From contig JACMZG010001913.1 of the NCBI GenBank assembly GCA_018340805.1, forward strand, positions 42,765,846 through 42,829,845: a stretch of DNA of 64,000 nucleotides, given 5' to 3'. The stretch comes from Microvelia longipes (taxonomy: Eukaryota > Arthropoda > Insecta > Hemiptera > Veliidae). The position numbers and the translations under genes were made by a program. Below, in pieces: positions 11,531 to 22,014 of this stretch. Numbering within the stretch: position 1 is the stretch's first letter; every line of letters starts with the position of its first letter. Below the pieces are notes generated by a model. It did no database searches. It saw only the letters and a list, made by a program, of their open reading frames with translations, and had not been told where the DNA came from.

Positions 11531-11784
11531 GAGACCCAGACTCATCCTTAACCGTATACGATCTTGGCTCTGGTCCTTACCAATTATTTTACCTTGACTC
11601 CATGTGGAGATCGATGAATTTTTTTAAAAGTTATATTTTGACCAACCTGAAAATTAGTTACCCTTCTGGCGTGTTGGTCATAATATGCTTTAGAATTCTA
11701 CTTGTTTTTATCAATAGTTCTTAACATTTGATTGTTATCAATTCTAGGTTTTAGGCTAGAAAAACTCTAAAAGCATCCAATACT

Positions 11785-12150
11785 TAATGATCTTGACATT
11801 AGGACTTGAGCAAGGGACGGCAAATTGACTTTAGGAGTATTTCGATGTAACAAGAGAGCTGATTCAGGGTCCTGATCTGACTCCAAACATTTTTTCAAAA
11901 TATTTCCTACTATTTTAAGCATACTCAGCCATGCCATTAGATTGAGGATAGTGTAGACTTGCATATTGTGCTCGAAATCCCAATAATATGGAAAACGATT
12001 TAACCTCTCGAGAATTAAAATAAGGGGCTCCATCAGTAAAAAATTTCAAAGGAATCCCGTGTCTCTCAAACACAGACATAAGTTTTCGAAAAATGCACGC
12101 TATTTTAGACTTTCCGTAAGATACATTTCTAAAAAATTTAAAAAATCATT
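11785..12150 (-). pseudogene. Gypsy/Ty3-like integrase fragment
   Basis: On the minus strand the frame reads KSKIACIFRKLMSVFERHG, then FFTDGAPYFNSREV around the second catalytic Asp, then HYPQSNGMAEYA around the catalytic Glu. One base later a shifted frame continues as KIVGNILKKCLESDQDPESA, LLLHRNTPK and LAQVLMSR. This is the second half of a retroviral-type integrase core and the linker that follows it, of Gypsy type. It is a fragment: the first Asp, zinc finger, RT and LTRs are absent, and a frameshift sits near 11925. Family assignment is from motifs only. Confidence 0.75.
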
Positions 12151-12397
12151 CTTTGTAGCCTAATGGGCACAAAGGTTTGTCATAGATAGAGATCAGACTA
12201 CAACCTCCCGCCTATCGATGTATTGACCAAATTTCTAAACTCCAAACTCGACATCTATCGTTTCTTTCTCAGTTTAACGTACCTAGTCTGAGTTTAAGTC
12301 AGAGCTCTGAAAACAAAAGCTGTAGGTTGATTATTTTTATGAGGGACGGCTCCTAACCCCGTTGAGCCTGAGGTACGAATCACTAATCTAATACACA

Positions 12398-12441
12398 CAC
12401 GCGCACACACACACACACACAAAATATATATACATATTATA

Positions 12442-12530
<89 letters not shown>
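12398..12530. repeat. (CA)n then (TA)n microsatellite
   Basis: A (CA)n run at 12398-12420 passes into (TA)n interrupted by single A or T changes up to 12530. Confidence 0.9.
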
Positions 12531-12532
<2 letters not shown>

Positions 12533-13344
12533 TAAAGGTCTAAAGTTTATCTTGTTTTTTTGGTTTTTCCTTGTAAGAATTATTTCCGCTATAACTTTAA
12601 AATTTAAAAAGCTTACATCTCACAAAGTCCTAATTTAAATACATCTCTTTCATTTTTATTTAAAATACACTCTTTAAATGGGCCCTAACAGGATAAAAAA
12701 AGAAAATTTACTTATCAACTCCCAATAGGCTTTTAAAGGCCGAACCCTGAGACTTTGGAAAAGGAATTCTAAATATTCTCATTTCATTTCCAAGTTTATC
12801 TAGATCTAAAAATTCCTCTGCTATCACCAATCCCAAGAATTTCACACTATTTATTCAACAGGATTATTTATTTCACGAATACAAATAACTTAATATTTCT
12901 GGGTTACCCTCACGTAGTCCGACTTAGCTGTGATCAGAATAATAATGAAAATGCTTTAAGTCTTGTATTTAAGCTTCCTTAGATAATTATAACCTTATAT
13001 TATCAAGTTAATTAAAGAACGGAAAACTTTATAGATACCTATATTTTAAATTATTAATAATTTCGAGGAGAAATAGGTCCAAAATAATAAATAACACAAA
13101 TAACGCCTCGCCTTTCGATGACAACTCATGTCGTAAGAAAGAATCAAATAAAGATAATCAAAAAAAGATAATAATTAACTTAAATAAAGATAATTAATAT
13201 TTTTAAATCAAACTTAGTACAAAAACCAACCTTCAGAAGAACAGAACCCTATTGAAAACCAGGTAACTTTTAATAAAAATTTGTGAAATTAAGAATAAAC
13301 ATTTTAAGGCTCAGTTTTTTGAGGTGCACAATCTATTAAAAATA

Positions 13345-13480
13345 GTCCAGAGTCAATATGAACACTCTAAGTAGACCAAAAAGTCGAAAATCATAATTAT
13401 CAATGGGAAGACAAACAATTTAAGTTAGGCGACGTTATTATCAGTTTATGTAGGAAATCAATTAAGTAGAACCAAATTAA
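13345..13480 (-). repeat. Diverged copy of the 150-bp satellite unit
   Basis: The minus strand contains CGACTTTTTGGTCTACTTAG and a GACTCTGGAC block, matching the unit junction of the array at 28861-29360. A single degraded unit. Confidence 0.5.
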
Positions 13481-13764
13481 GAAACCAAAAAAATCAAAAT
13501 AACCAGTTAAAAAACCAAAAAGCTAAACTGCGCGAAAAACTAAAAAAAAATATTTTAAATGGTACGTCAAGCAGTGTAGAGCTTGTATAGTTAGAATAGA
13601 GTTTTACCCTAGATTTGGGGGATAAGCGTGTCAAATTGAAATTCAGAGTTTGTTTTGTAAAATCTTTGGCACATCGCTTTAATTTTAGTAAATTTATATT
13701 TTAAATTATTAAATTAAATTGTTTTTTTGTTAATTAAATTAATGTTACGAGTAATCTTAATAAC

Positions 13765-13930
13765 TAACTAATTGTGGCGCGGGGGTCCACATAGTCCACA
13801 TACCGGGCGAATTTCTTTTGGAATGGGTGCTTCCTATCTTATCAATTTATTTTTGCTTCCACTTTATGCTTCATAACTTGAGCAGTTGCATTACTTGTCT
13901 TTAGTCAATTTATAATAAAATAACTCATTT
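13765..13930 (+). mobile_element. Left part of long-inverted-repeat element, split copy
   Basis: Contains GTGGCGCGGGGGTCC, GGGCGAATTTCTTTTGGAA and GCTTCCACTTTATGCTTCAT, matching the left arm at 27940-28230. The matching right part is at 15235-15425, so the copy seems interrupted by the sequence at 14.0-15.2 kb. Confidence 0.55.
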
Positions 13931-14429
13931 ATACCGTAATAAAAATTGTGAAAAACCGAAAAATAGTCTATCATTCTAAACGCTCAAACCGTAGGGTCAT
14001 TTTAAAGTTTTCCCCTGACTCAAATCTCACTCAACTAATCCACCCCAGAATTTTTGCTCACTCATCATCTAAGAAGCACACTCTCCGTATATGGTGGCAC
14101 ATATGACTAGTCCACAGAGTTCAATAAGATTCTATCCAATAGAGATTTTGGGAAGGCTAGTTCTACCCCACCCTCACATTTTCTTTTGTACAGTGTCGCT
14201 CTCAGGTAGCAACATTTTTGACTTTGGATAATAGAAAGAGACAACCAATTTCGCGATATATCCATCTTTGTCTTTCGATGTTCATCACATCAACTACATT
14301 CTTCTACCTGACCCAAACCTACCTTGACAATTTTCGCAATAGCATTTAAATGGATTTACTTTGAGTTCCTTATACCTAAGAGGTAGTTCTTACAATAGAA
14401 CTAATAGAATTAATAGTCTCTGCTCTATC

Positions 14430-14965
14430 CAAACTCACCGATCTGGCTAGTGTCCGCGACTAGTTCACAATGTGCTTAGTTCATCTAGTCTTACTAGCTC
14501 CTCTGATCACGTTAGTCTTAATTGTCCCAACCTCGTTTATTCCTCCAGCTCTGGCTGGTGTTAACAACTAGTTAACAGTGTGCCTAGTTCATCTAGAACA
14601 GATAGACTCTGGCTAGGCTCACCGCTCTGGCTAGCGCAGACTACTAGTTCACAATACGCTTAGTGCATCTAGTCTTACTAGCTCCTCTGATCACATTAGT
14701 CTTACTTGGCTCGCCCACGTATGACTAGTCTCACCAATCCCATCAGCTCCTCTAGCACCATCAGAGGATGTTTGTTCTTCTCTTAATAAAAGTAATATTT
14801 TTTCTCAAATTTGTTTGATCCTTAGCTAGGCTCACCGCTCTGGCTAGTCCAGCGCCACCCAACACAGAACTTTTGCAACCCCGACGTCAGTGAGCACAAA
14901 CTCATTCTTCATCCCTAACTAAAAATGGAAATTATTCCGCAGTGCCACTAGGAGACGTCTGTCTT
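14430..14965 (-). mobile_element. tRNA-derived composite repeat, copy 2 (3' part)
   Basis: On the minus strand it matches the distal part of the copies at 22015-22620 and 63620-64000. Shared blocks are GAGACGTCTCCTAGTGGCAC, AGAGCGGTGAGCCTAGC and several degenerate units with GACTAGTTGTT or CACTGTGAACTAG. The tRNA-like head is missing. A copy of the 5S-bearing element abuts it at 14965. Confidence 0.6.
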
Positions 14966-15235
14966 CAATAACCAAGCACTTAACGCAATAAATAAGTAAA
15001 CCAAATTGCGTTTCAATACGACAAGTACATCAATTATTTGTGATGGATGATAAAAATTCAGCAGCATCCAGCGTGACCAGTGCCTGGAATGGTAATCGCT
15101 GGAAAAGAAACAGATGTATTTACTATCTGAGGACGAGCAAAGCGAGTCCAAAGTTAGGCGGATCAGCGTAGCGAATTTGATTGGTGAGGAAAAGTTCCGG
15201 GGCACTCCGTTCCCGATATCTTTGGATTTTTTAAA
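14965..15235 (+). mobile_element. 5S-rRNA-bearing TIR element, truncated copy C3
   Basis: The 5S-like segment at 15058-15107 (CAGCATCCAGCGTGACCAG, then a weak box C with GGTAATCGCTGG) is followed by GAGGACGAGCAAAGCGAG and GAGGAAAAGTTCCGGGG. The 5' half is missing. Box C is more degraded than in C1. Confidence 0.65.
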
Positions 15236-15425
15236 CGAAATGAGCAGATTTATTTCATTGGTTTCACAAAACTATGCACACCTAAATTAATATTTTTTTA
15301 ATAATCCTACTGAAAGGGTAATTACAGAAAGGTTTTGACGCATTTCCTTTGGATTTTTAAGGTGACAAGTACCACTTCAAGAGTAATTCGCCCGGCAGGC
15401 GAACCCCGGCCCCAGAATTTTTATA
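15235..15425 (+). mobile_element. Right part of long-inverted-repeat element, split copy
   Basis: CACAAAACTATGCAC, GACGCATTTCCTTTGGAT and AATTCGCCCGGCAGGCG match the loop and right arm of the element at 27940-28625. Together with 13765-13930 it forms one old, interrupted copy. Confidence 0.55.
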
Positions 15426-16854
15426 AATACCTCATTGTAAAAAAATAAGTTATTATAACCATAACAAATTTTATGATGCAATAAAATGCCAAAGGAAAAA
15501 TATTATTACTGTAACACCAGCCTCATGCCGATAAAATCTTAATACTGCAATAAAAACTATTTATTTTTACCACAATATCTTTTTATACCTTGAACTTATA
15601 TTAAAGGTATAAAAATCTTTGGTTATTTCAGATTAATTTGTTCTTCTCTTAATAAAAGTAACATATTTTCTTAAATTTGTTTTATCCTCAGCGTCTATAT
15701 ATTTCTTAGTACTGTATTATAGGTGGCTTTAAACTTTCCCCAGAAGCTGACAAAATATTTTCTTCTGATTAAAAATAATAGAAAATCAAATCATAAAGAT
15801 TTTATTTATTTACATTAAATACAATTATTCATGCATTGTAAATACTTCAAGACACTTAATATTTCTTATAAAATCGGACCTTCTAATATACTTAGATGAT
15901 AATTATGAAATTAAAACATTTGCATCCGTTTTCATTTATAATCATAACACACATTCGTAAATAAATAAATAAAAAATAATAATAATTATGAATACGATAT
16001 GATTATTGTATTGTTATTGTTTGCAAAGAGAGCTGTTCTTCAAAATAATTTCTCAACACTCAACATTTCAGTTGAATATAAAAATTTGGAATCTTTTGGT
16101 CTCAATATAATGACCATAGAACAAATATTTAAGAGTTAATGTTAAGCCCGAGCTAAATGCGATGGTAGACAGTAAAATACACGCTGAGGCTGGCAATATA
16201 CTTATTTGACTGAGGAGGCGAAGCTGAGTAAAAGCAAATGGCAATTTGCTTGCATCTCGAATCTATTATGATTCTTTAGGTACGTAGTGGCACATACTAG
16301 TTTACCGATAGAGATGTATACTAGACGCGGCATGGCCAATCTCAATACAATGAGAGGTCTGAAACATTTTTTGGGGCTCTCAGGGACTCTGTGTAACCTC
16401 ATTGGAACCTCCTCCAAGACTAAGTTAAGGTTATAATAAATAAAAAGTTTTTGGCTTCCCGCACACTATCTGTGTTTTAATATGTATTTTAAACGTTCTT
16501 TAATATATATTACTGTAATTTTGTTCTCTTTATTTGATTAAATTGATACTCGAATGTGGTCAGGTTACTTTACCGATGTTTCCAAATTCAACCAATAGGG
16601 CCCCTCTAGTAATATATCTCTATGATTTTATCTACTTATGATAAAAAGTATGATTACAAAACGTTTAAATTTAAAAATAGTATGTTCAATTTTAATTGGG
16701 AAAACAACAAATTATTATTATAATTGTAATTGTTACCTTGTTGTGTATGTATAAATAATAAATTTTATAACACGATAAGAAACATTAAGGTTAAAAAGGC
16801 AAAAAAAGTATCTGAGAAACAGTAAAAACTGTTCACTTGTTGTTGAAGTAATCT
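15426..16854. other. No gene recognised
   Basis: AT-rich. A minus-strand 71-codon frame at 16202-16417 has no recognisable domain. At 16585-16625 a short block (AATAGGGCCCCTCTAGTAAT) matches the reverse complement of the 39-bp minisatellite unit at 21.4 kb. Confidence 0.5.
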
Positions 16855-16924
<70 letters not shown>

Positions 16925-16945
16925 ATATTATATATATATACAAAA
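16855..16945. repeat. (TA)n microsatellite
   Basis: Nearly pure TA dinucleotides with a few TT or AA interruptions. Confidence 0.9.
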
Positions 16946-18010
16946 ATATAAATACAAAAATATACAAAAGCACATAGAAACAGAAACTTCACTTGTTTAA
17001 GTAAAAATGTAAATAACAAACTCCTCTACTTCTTTCTCGCGGCGTACTACTTCATAAGTGGTGATTTCCTATTGTAAGTTCATTGAAATTCGAAACTTCA
17101 AACCATACCAACTTATCATTTTTCTAAAAAATTCTCTTGGCAGATAAAAATTTTAGTCTGTAAAATTCTAAGCACGATCAGTAAAACCTTAAATATCTCT
17201 GTTACGGTCTAAAAGGCAATTTTGAAACATTAGATGTAAGTTCTTTCCTCTTTAAGCTACTTAACAACTCAGATAACCCTAAAAGGAAAAAGTCACAATA
17301 AACGATAGCTATATTACGTGACGTTAAAGTCTCATAAAAGATTACGTTTTATTATGATGAGTAAGTATTTCATATTAGATAATATTTAGGACGTTTTTGG
17401 GGTGTTACTCGTGTGCTGAGAGGAATTTCAGGATATTTTATTACATTGCTATTGTCTATTTTATTGAAGCTATTAAGAAGTAATAAACATTTGAGCTAAG
17501 TTCTCGTGGAAGTAGGGATTTTTTTTTTGTTTAAAATTTTTCTTTCAAAATTTGGTCCGTTGTTTAGTAAAAAGAGGATATCAATAATAAAATTCATGTT
17601 AAAGGTGACAGTAATAATAATTAGGGAGAAATGATAGATCACCTATCACCTAAGTGGCAAGTAGGCCACGTTGTTGGGCCCTTTTTGCTGACTCGCTTAG
17701 TTAAAAGAAAGTGTAATATAACTAAACTATAAAATATATATGAACTATTATTGAGGGACCTAAATTCTACCTAACCCAGATTTTTTTAAAAAAAATCCCT
17801 CATTGATAAGTATTTTAACAATGTACAATTAATGATTGAAATCAGTACACAATAATTTTTAGCAAATTATTGTAATATATAGGACTACTCCCAACAAGAG
17901 AATCAAAAAGCTCTGTGCTGTGGGGAGGAGTGTTTTATATACTATATAAGCTTAATATATAACAAATAAATTTCCTTGTATTAAAAAAGTAATGTAAATA
18001 TTTATAAATA
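16946..18010. other. No gene recognised; short shared motif at 17658-17690
   Basis: Mostly unremarkable AT-rich sequence. AGGCCACGTTGTTGGGCCCT within 17658-17690 recurs at 8742-8776 and marks a further small repeat family whose limits I cannot define. Confidence 0.5.
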
Positions 18011-18135
18011 ACACAATATAATTGTGCGAGAGACACCTAGGAAATGTACCAAGCAAAATGCAATGCTACATCTGGGAACTGTTCCATCATTCAACATTCG
18101 TCATCATTGATGGCTCGACATAATGTCATGTCCCA

Positions 18136-18176
18136 CTCTGTTTCGTTACGTCTAACTCATCAGGGCGCCGACAGAG
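18136..18176 (-). ncRNA. Hammerhead ribozyme, complete core
   Basis: Read on minus: stem III CTCTG, cleavage triplet GTC, GGCGCC, CTGATGA, stem II GTTA-GACG-TAAC, GAAAC, and closing CAGAG (the C is shared). All invariant core bases are present. Stem I is only the six-base self-complementary GGCGCC with no room for a loop, so a single molecule would close it poorly; two molecules could pair these palindromes. This agrees with the minimal ribozymes described in Penelope-like elements, proposed to act as dimers. Confidence 0.85.
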
Positions 18177-18359
18177 CCTGAACTCACTCTGACCTTCAAT
18201 TAATTCCGAAAAATATAATGTGAAGTACTTACCAGAGACGAGCGGTGCTCTCTTACCGCCATCATGCATGGCAAGCAAAACATATATCACTTGATACTAT
18301 CTGGTAAGTACTTCACATTATATTCTTCGGAATTAATTGAAGGTCAGAGTGAGTTCAGG

Positions 18360-18400
18360 CTCTGTCGGTGCCCTGATGAGTTAGACGTAACGAAACAGAG
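18360..18400 (+). ncRNA. Hammerhead ribozyme, complete core
   Basis: Same layout as the inverted partner: CTCTG, GTC, six-base stem I (here GGTGCC), CTGATGA, 4-bp stem II with GACG loop, GAAAC and CAGAG. The stem I change C to T still allows G-U pairing between two molecules. It is followed by a GACAT-GACATT-ATGTC hairpin at about 18403-18420. Confidence 0.85.
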
Positions 18401-18594
18401 TGGGACATGACATTATGTCGAGCCATCAATGATGACGAATGTTGAATGATGGAACAGTTCCCAGATGTAGCATTGCATTTTGCTTGGTACATTTCCTAGG
18501 TGTCTCTCGCACAATTATATTGTGTCAACTATTCATGTTTTGCAAAACTCGGTAGTATCAAATGATATATTTATAAAGAAGCTTAAAGTAACTG

Positions 18595-18870
18595 TTAATA
18601 CTTTTTAATAAATAATTGCTTCACGGATTTGGTAAATATACTAGTGGTATTGGCGTTATTTTGTGGCAACTTATTAAAAATTCCTGCTGCTACATAAAGC
18701 CAGTGCCTCTGACCCAGTGTAGTATGTTTTCGTGGTATTTTAAATAAATTAAATTGAGCTGGTCTTGTGTTTAGACAATGCTCTATTAAGGATAAATTGT
18801 ATTTTCCAACGTAAATTCTTTGTAAACCAATAAGGTGGTACATACAGAAATGTATAAAATAAAGGTTCAT
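18595..18870 (-). pseudogene. LINE reverse-transcriptase C-terminal fragment
   Basis: Open on minus for 91 codons. It reads IYVGKYNLSLIEHCLNTRP, HTTLGQRHWLYVAAGIFNKL and FTKSVKQLFIKKY. The order (TR, a short gap, G-R, Y-A, N-LP, FK, L) is the usual C-terminal tail of Jockey/CR1-type LINE polyproteins. The RT core is absent. It abuts the hammerhead pair. A relic, not a host gene; clade uncertain. Confidence 0.6.
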
Positions 18871-19454
18871 TTTGGGTTAGGAACTTTTTACGAGTACTTA
18901 ATATCGCGCAGGCCCAGATCCACCGTCTTAACGTCCCTTTCGAAGGACAGCACGTGAAGGAATTCCATCCCTCGCAGGAAAAGGTACTACAGAACTCTTC
19001 CTCACTACTTCGGAATTACTTCGCACATCTTATGTGACATCTCGCGATGGCCTAAACATGATGGATGTATCACTTTGCTCTTGCTACGCTAGCCCTTGGA
19101 ATAAAAAGTAACCTAAAAGTGAGTTATTTCTAGGCCGAAATAACTTTAGTGTCGTCACGCTCGACATAAGATTAAAAAGATAGCGTAGTGATTTTAGACT
19201 TCGCTACTCTCGACCATCAACATCCATATCTGAGTAGCACAGCTAGAAAGTTTTATTTTGGTGCCACGTTTGAACTCTATACCATAAATAATGTACAATG
19301 ATCCGCAAACCGAAAAGACAGACAGTTAACACAATAAAAACCGTTCGGAACGTATTAAAAACGCCTAAAACAGGTTATTTGGTGAAATTTCGGGTTTGAA
19401 TTTCTAGGTTTAATACAATTCTTTTCTATATAAACACGGTACTAGATTCAGAAA
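18871..19454. other. Unresolved repeat-like sequence
   Basis: 18890-18980 (ACGAGTACTTAATATCGCGC, then a CGTCCCTTTCGAAGGACAG block) resembles 9060-9160 (GAGTACCTGACAACGCAC, then ACGTCTCTTCTGAAGGACG). This marks another dispersed repeat of unknown type. The remainder shows nothing recognisable. Confidence 0.4.
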
Positions 19455-19500
19455 AATGAAAAACCGGGCACGGAGTACCTCAGTACTTTTCCAAGTATCT
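19455..19500 (-). repeat. Terminal fragment of the 5S-bearing element
   Basis: CGGGCACGGAGTACCTCAGT and TACTTTTCCAAG match the outer GC block of copies C2 and C4. A solo fragment. Confidence 0.45.
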
Positions 19501-19714
19501 GTATCTCAATTCTTTTTTTTTTTTAAGGAAAAGTAAAAAATATAAATTATGATAAGATAAAATAGAATGGATGGAATATTATTCAGAAACCTTAAGAAGT
19601 TAAGTTTTAATGACTCTTGTTGAGTTGTAGACAAAACCATTGTCTACAACTCTACTAAAAAAACATCATTTTAAAATTTTATTTCTTTAAAACATTCTAA
19701 AATTACGTTAATTT

Positions 19715-20585
19715 TACTTTTCCTCGTTCTTACCGTTGGTTTAAAGAGTATTGTGTTTGCACAAAAAATGGGGTGCGGGGTACCTCGGAACTTTTCCTCA
19801 TTACATCGGATTCGCTACTCTTATCCTCCCTGCTTCACTGGTCCTCAGATAGTAAATACATTCGTTTTATTTCCAGTGGTCCCCCATACAGGCACTGAAT
19901 ACGCTCCATGCTACTTAACTTTTATAATCCTACAAAAATCATAGAAAGACTTGTTGTATTTTAACTAAACTTAGTACACTTATTTATTTCGTCAATGGGT
20001 ACCTTTGTACCAAATTTTAACCTAATTCGGAATAATAAACTGTGTAGGCTTCCGTGGTTATTGTCATGAAGATTTAGGTCTTCCAATGGTGACCGCGCTA
20101 ATGTAGTTGAATTGGAATATTTTCCGATTTTTTACAATTTTTTAAAAAACGTATACAAATTATTCGATAAAAATTGAACTAATGCTGATAATGAAATGAA
20201 ACTTAGCACATACATTAGTCTTATACATGACTACATTCGTGCCAAAGTTCAATCAGAACGCACCATTTTTTCGCGTTTTATGATTTTTCAAAATTTTCGC
20301 TGAGTCATTATTGCGGGTTAATGACGTCAGAAAAAATATTTTCCGAATAGCACAACTACAGCGGTAGATTGATTTTTTACAAAGTTTCAATTCTCTAGTA
20401 TAAATACACTAGGAGCTACGATGATAACAGACACACACACACACATGCTGGCAGACAACTTTGAGAAAACCACTCAGAAGGCCTTACCTGGAACGGATAA
20501 TTCCGGTTTCATCCTAGTTTTGGATTTTTTTGCAAACACAATACTTTCCTATATACCTACGGCATAGATGAGAAAAAGTAAAAAT
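19715..20585 (-). mobile_element. 5S-rRNA-bearing TIR element, most complete copy C4
   Basis: Both ends are present. The left end reads TTTTACTTTTCCTCG, then AGTATTGTGTTTGC at 19748-19761; the right end is its inverted counterpart, GCAAACACAATACTTTCC at 20533-20550, then the matching outer arm to about 20585. The TIR is roughly 50 bp, imperfect, with T or A runs inside. Read on minus, a 5S-like segment lies at 19920-19873, followed by GGTACC blocks and a T6 run at the TIR, a potential Pol III stop. A TGACGTCA site is at 20322. No transposase ORF is present, so the element is non-autonomous. Confidence 0.75.
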
Positions 20586-21054
20586 TCCGTGTTTGGACAC
20601 TTTCAAGGTTATAAGTTAAGGTTCTCCCAACATTGTATTTTGCTTTAAGCTGCTGAAGTATTTAAGTTTTTCTTTTTAGAAAATAATTTTCCTCTTTTTT
20701 GAAATAGCTATTTTATTCCTTAATCTCTCAATCTTACTAATTTTCTTTAACAGCTTTTATTTTTCTTCTTTCTCTCGGTTTTGTTTTTATCTCGGGTTAT
20801 TTTGTATTATTTTAATAAAAACTTTTTTAATGAAAAAAATTTCTTTAAAGAAAATATTTCTTGACTATTTTAATGCTTTTATTGTTAGTTGTGACTTTAG
20901 ATTGTTTATTGTTATGACGGATGGTTCGGTTTAACCAGATCTCTCTGGTTAAAATTGTTTCTACAGAGGACCTATTGATTTAATCATAAAAAGATTATTA
21001 ATAAATGGGATCAATTGGTTAACAATAGAGATATTATTACATTAACATTAGAGA

Positions 21055-21325
21055 TATAAGTACTTCACATTATATTCTTCGGAATTAATTGAAGGTCAGA
21101 GTGAGTTCAGGCTCTGTCGGCGCCCTGATGAGTTAGACGTAACGAACACAGAGTGGGACATGACATTATGTCGAGCCATCAAGTATGACGAATGTCGAAT
21201 GGTGGAACAGTTCCCAGATGTAGCATTGCATTTTGCTAGTTACATTTCCTTGGTGTCTCTCGCACAATTATATTGTGTCAACTATTCATGTTTTGCAAAA
21301 CTCGGTAGTATCAAAATGATATAAA
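21055..21325 (+). mobile_element. Hammerhead-ribozyme repeat unit, single copy
   Basis: One unit from TAAGTACTTCACATTATATT to CTCGGTAGTATCAAAATGAT, collinear with the plus arm at 18301-18560. It sits inside the 39-bp minisatellite, so the insertion is younger than the array. Short GATATA sequences lie at both edges and could be a target-site duplication. Confidence 0.8.
21112..21153 (+). ncRNA. Hammerhead ribozyme with an altered GAAAC box
   Basis: CTCTG, GTC, GGCGCC, CTGATGA and stem II are intact. The following box reads GAACAC rather than GAAAC, an extra base inside an invariant segment. It would be inactive as written; it could also be a consensus error. Confidence 0.7.
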
Positions 21326-21884
21326 TAGAGATATTATTACTAGAGAGGCCCTATTAATTAATAATAGAGATATTATTACTAGAGGGGCCCTATTGGTTAA
21401 CAATAGATATATTATTGCTAGAAGGGCCTTATTGGTTAACAATAGATATATTATTGCTAGAAGGGCCTTATTGGTTAACAATAGATATATTATTGCTAGA
21501 AGGGCCTTATTGGTTAACAATAGAGATATTATTACTAGAGGGGCCTTATTGGTTAACCTATTATTGGTTAACAACTAGAGGGCCTTATTGGTTAACAACA
21601 AAGATATAATTACTAGAGAGGCTCTATTGCTTTAACCATGGAAATTTATTACTAGAGAGGCCCCCTATAGTTGGAAAATTGAAACATCGGAGTAACCTAA
21701 ACACCTTCGACTACTAATATAATTACATAATCAGTACAAAATTACAGTGACTTATAAAACGAAGACTGTATGACGTCATCTGAAGTCATCTGAGAAGCAG
21801 ATGACGATTGTTTCTATAACCTTAACTCACTTTTAAAAAATATATCAAAAAGGTTACACTGAGCCCCCGAGATTAGTGTACTCC

Positions 21885-22000
21885 TACACATGTTTTTACT
21901 CTAGCATAAAAACACCAAGAGCTACCATGATAACGGATACACCCACACACATGCAAAAGAACAATTTTGTAAAAAAAACACTCAGGAAGTTTTAAATATG
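21885..22000 (-). repeat. Distal fragment of the 5S-bearing element
   Basis: CTCTAGCATAAAAACACCAA, GAGCTACCATGATAACGG and ACACTCAGGAAG match the distal end of C4 (20400-20490). Confidence 0.5.
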
Positions 22001-22014
22001 AGGCCTTTGGCCGC

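Larger units (their letters stand above)
18011..18525. mobile_element. Head-to-head pair of hammerhead-ribozyme units, 225-bp arms
   Basis: Positions 18011-18235 and 18301-18525 are near-identical inverted copies of 225 bp, separated by 65 bp. Each arm is one unit of the family seen in tandem at 2500-2895 and alone at 21055-21325, and each carries a full hammerhead core (18136-18176 minus, 18360-18400 plus). The arms differ at only a few sites, for example GGCGCC against GGTGCC. A transcript through both would fold into a long hairpin. The spacer is the start of the minus-strand unit (GCTTGCCATGCATGATGGCG read on minus). Confidence 0.85.
20960..21660. repeat. 39-bp minisatellite interrupted by a hammerhead unit
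   Basis: Units containing CCTTATTGGTTAACAATAGA recur at 21421, 21460 and 21499 (39-bp period), with diverged units on both sides (from 20960 and up to 21660). A hammerhead unit at 21055-21325 splits the array; the sequence resumes with AGAGATATTATTACTAGAG. Open frames on both strands with repeated LLLTNKAPL-like peptides are translations of the repeat. Confidence 0.85.
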
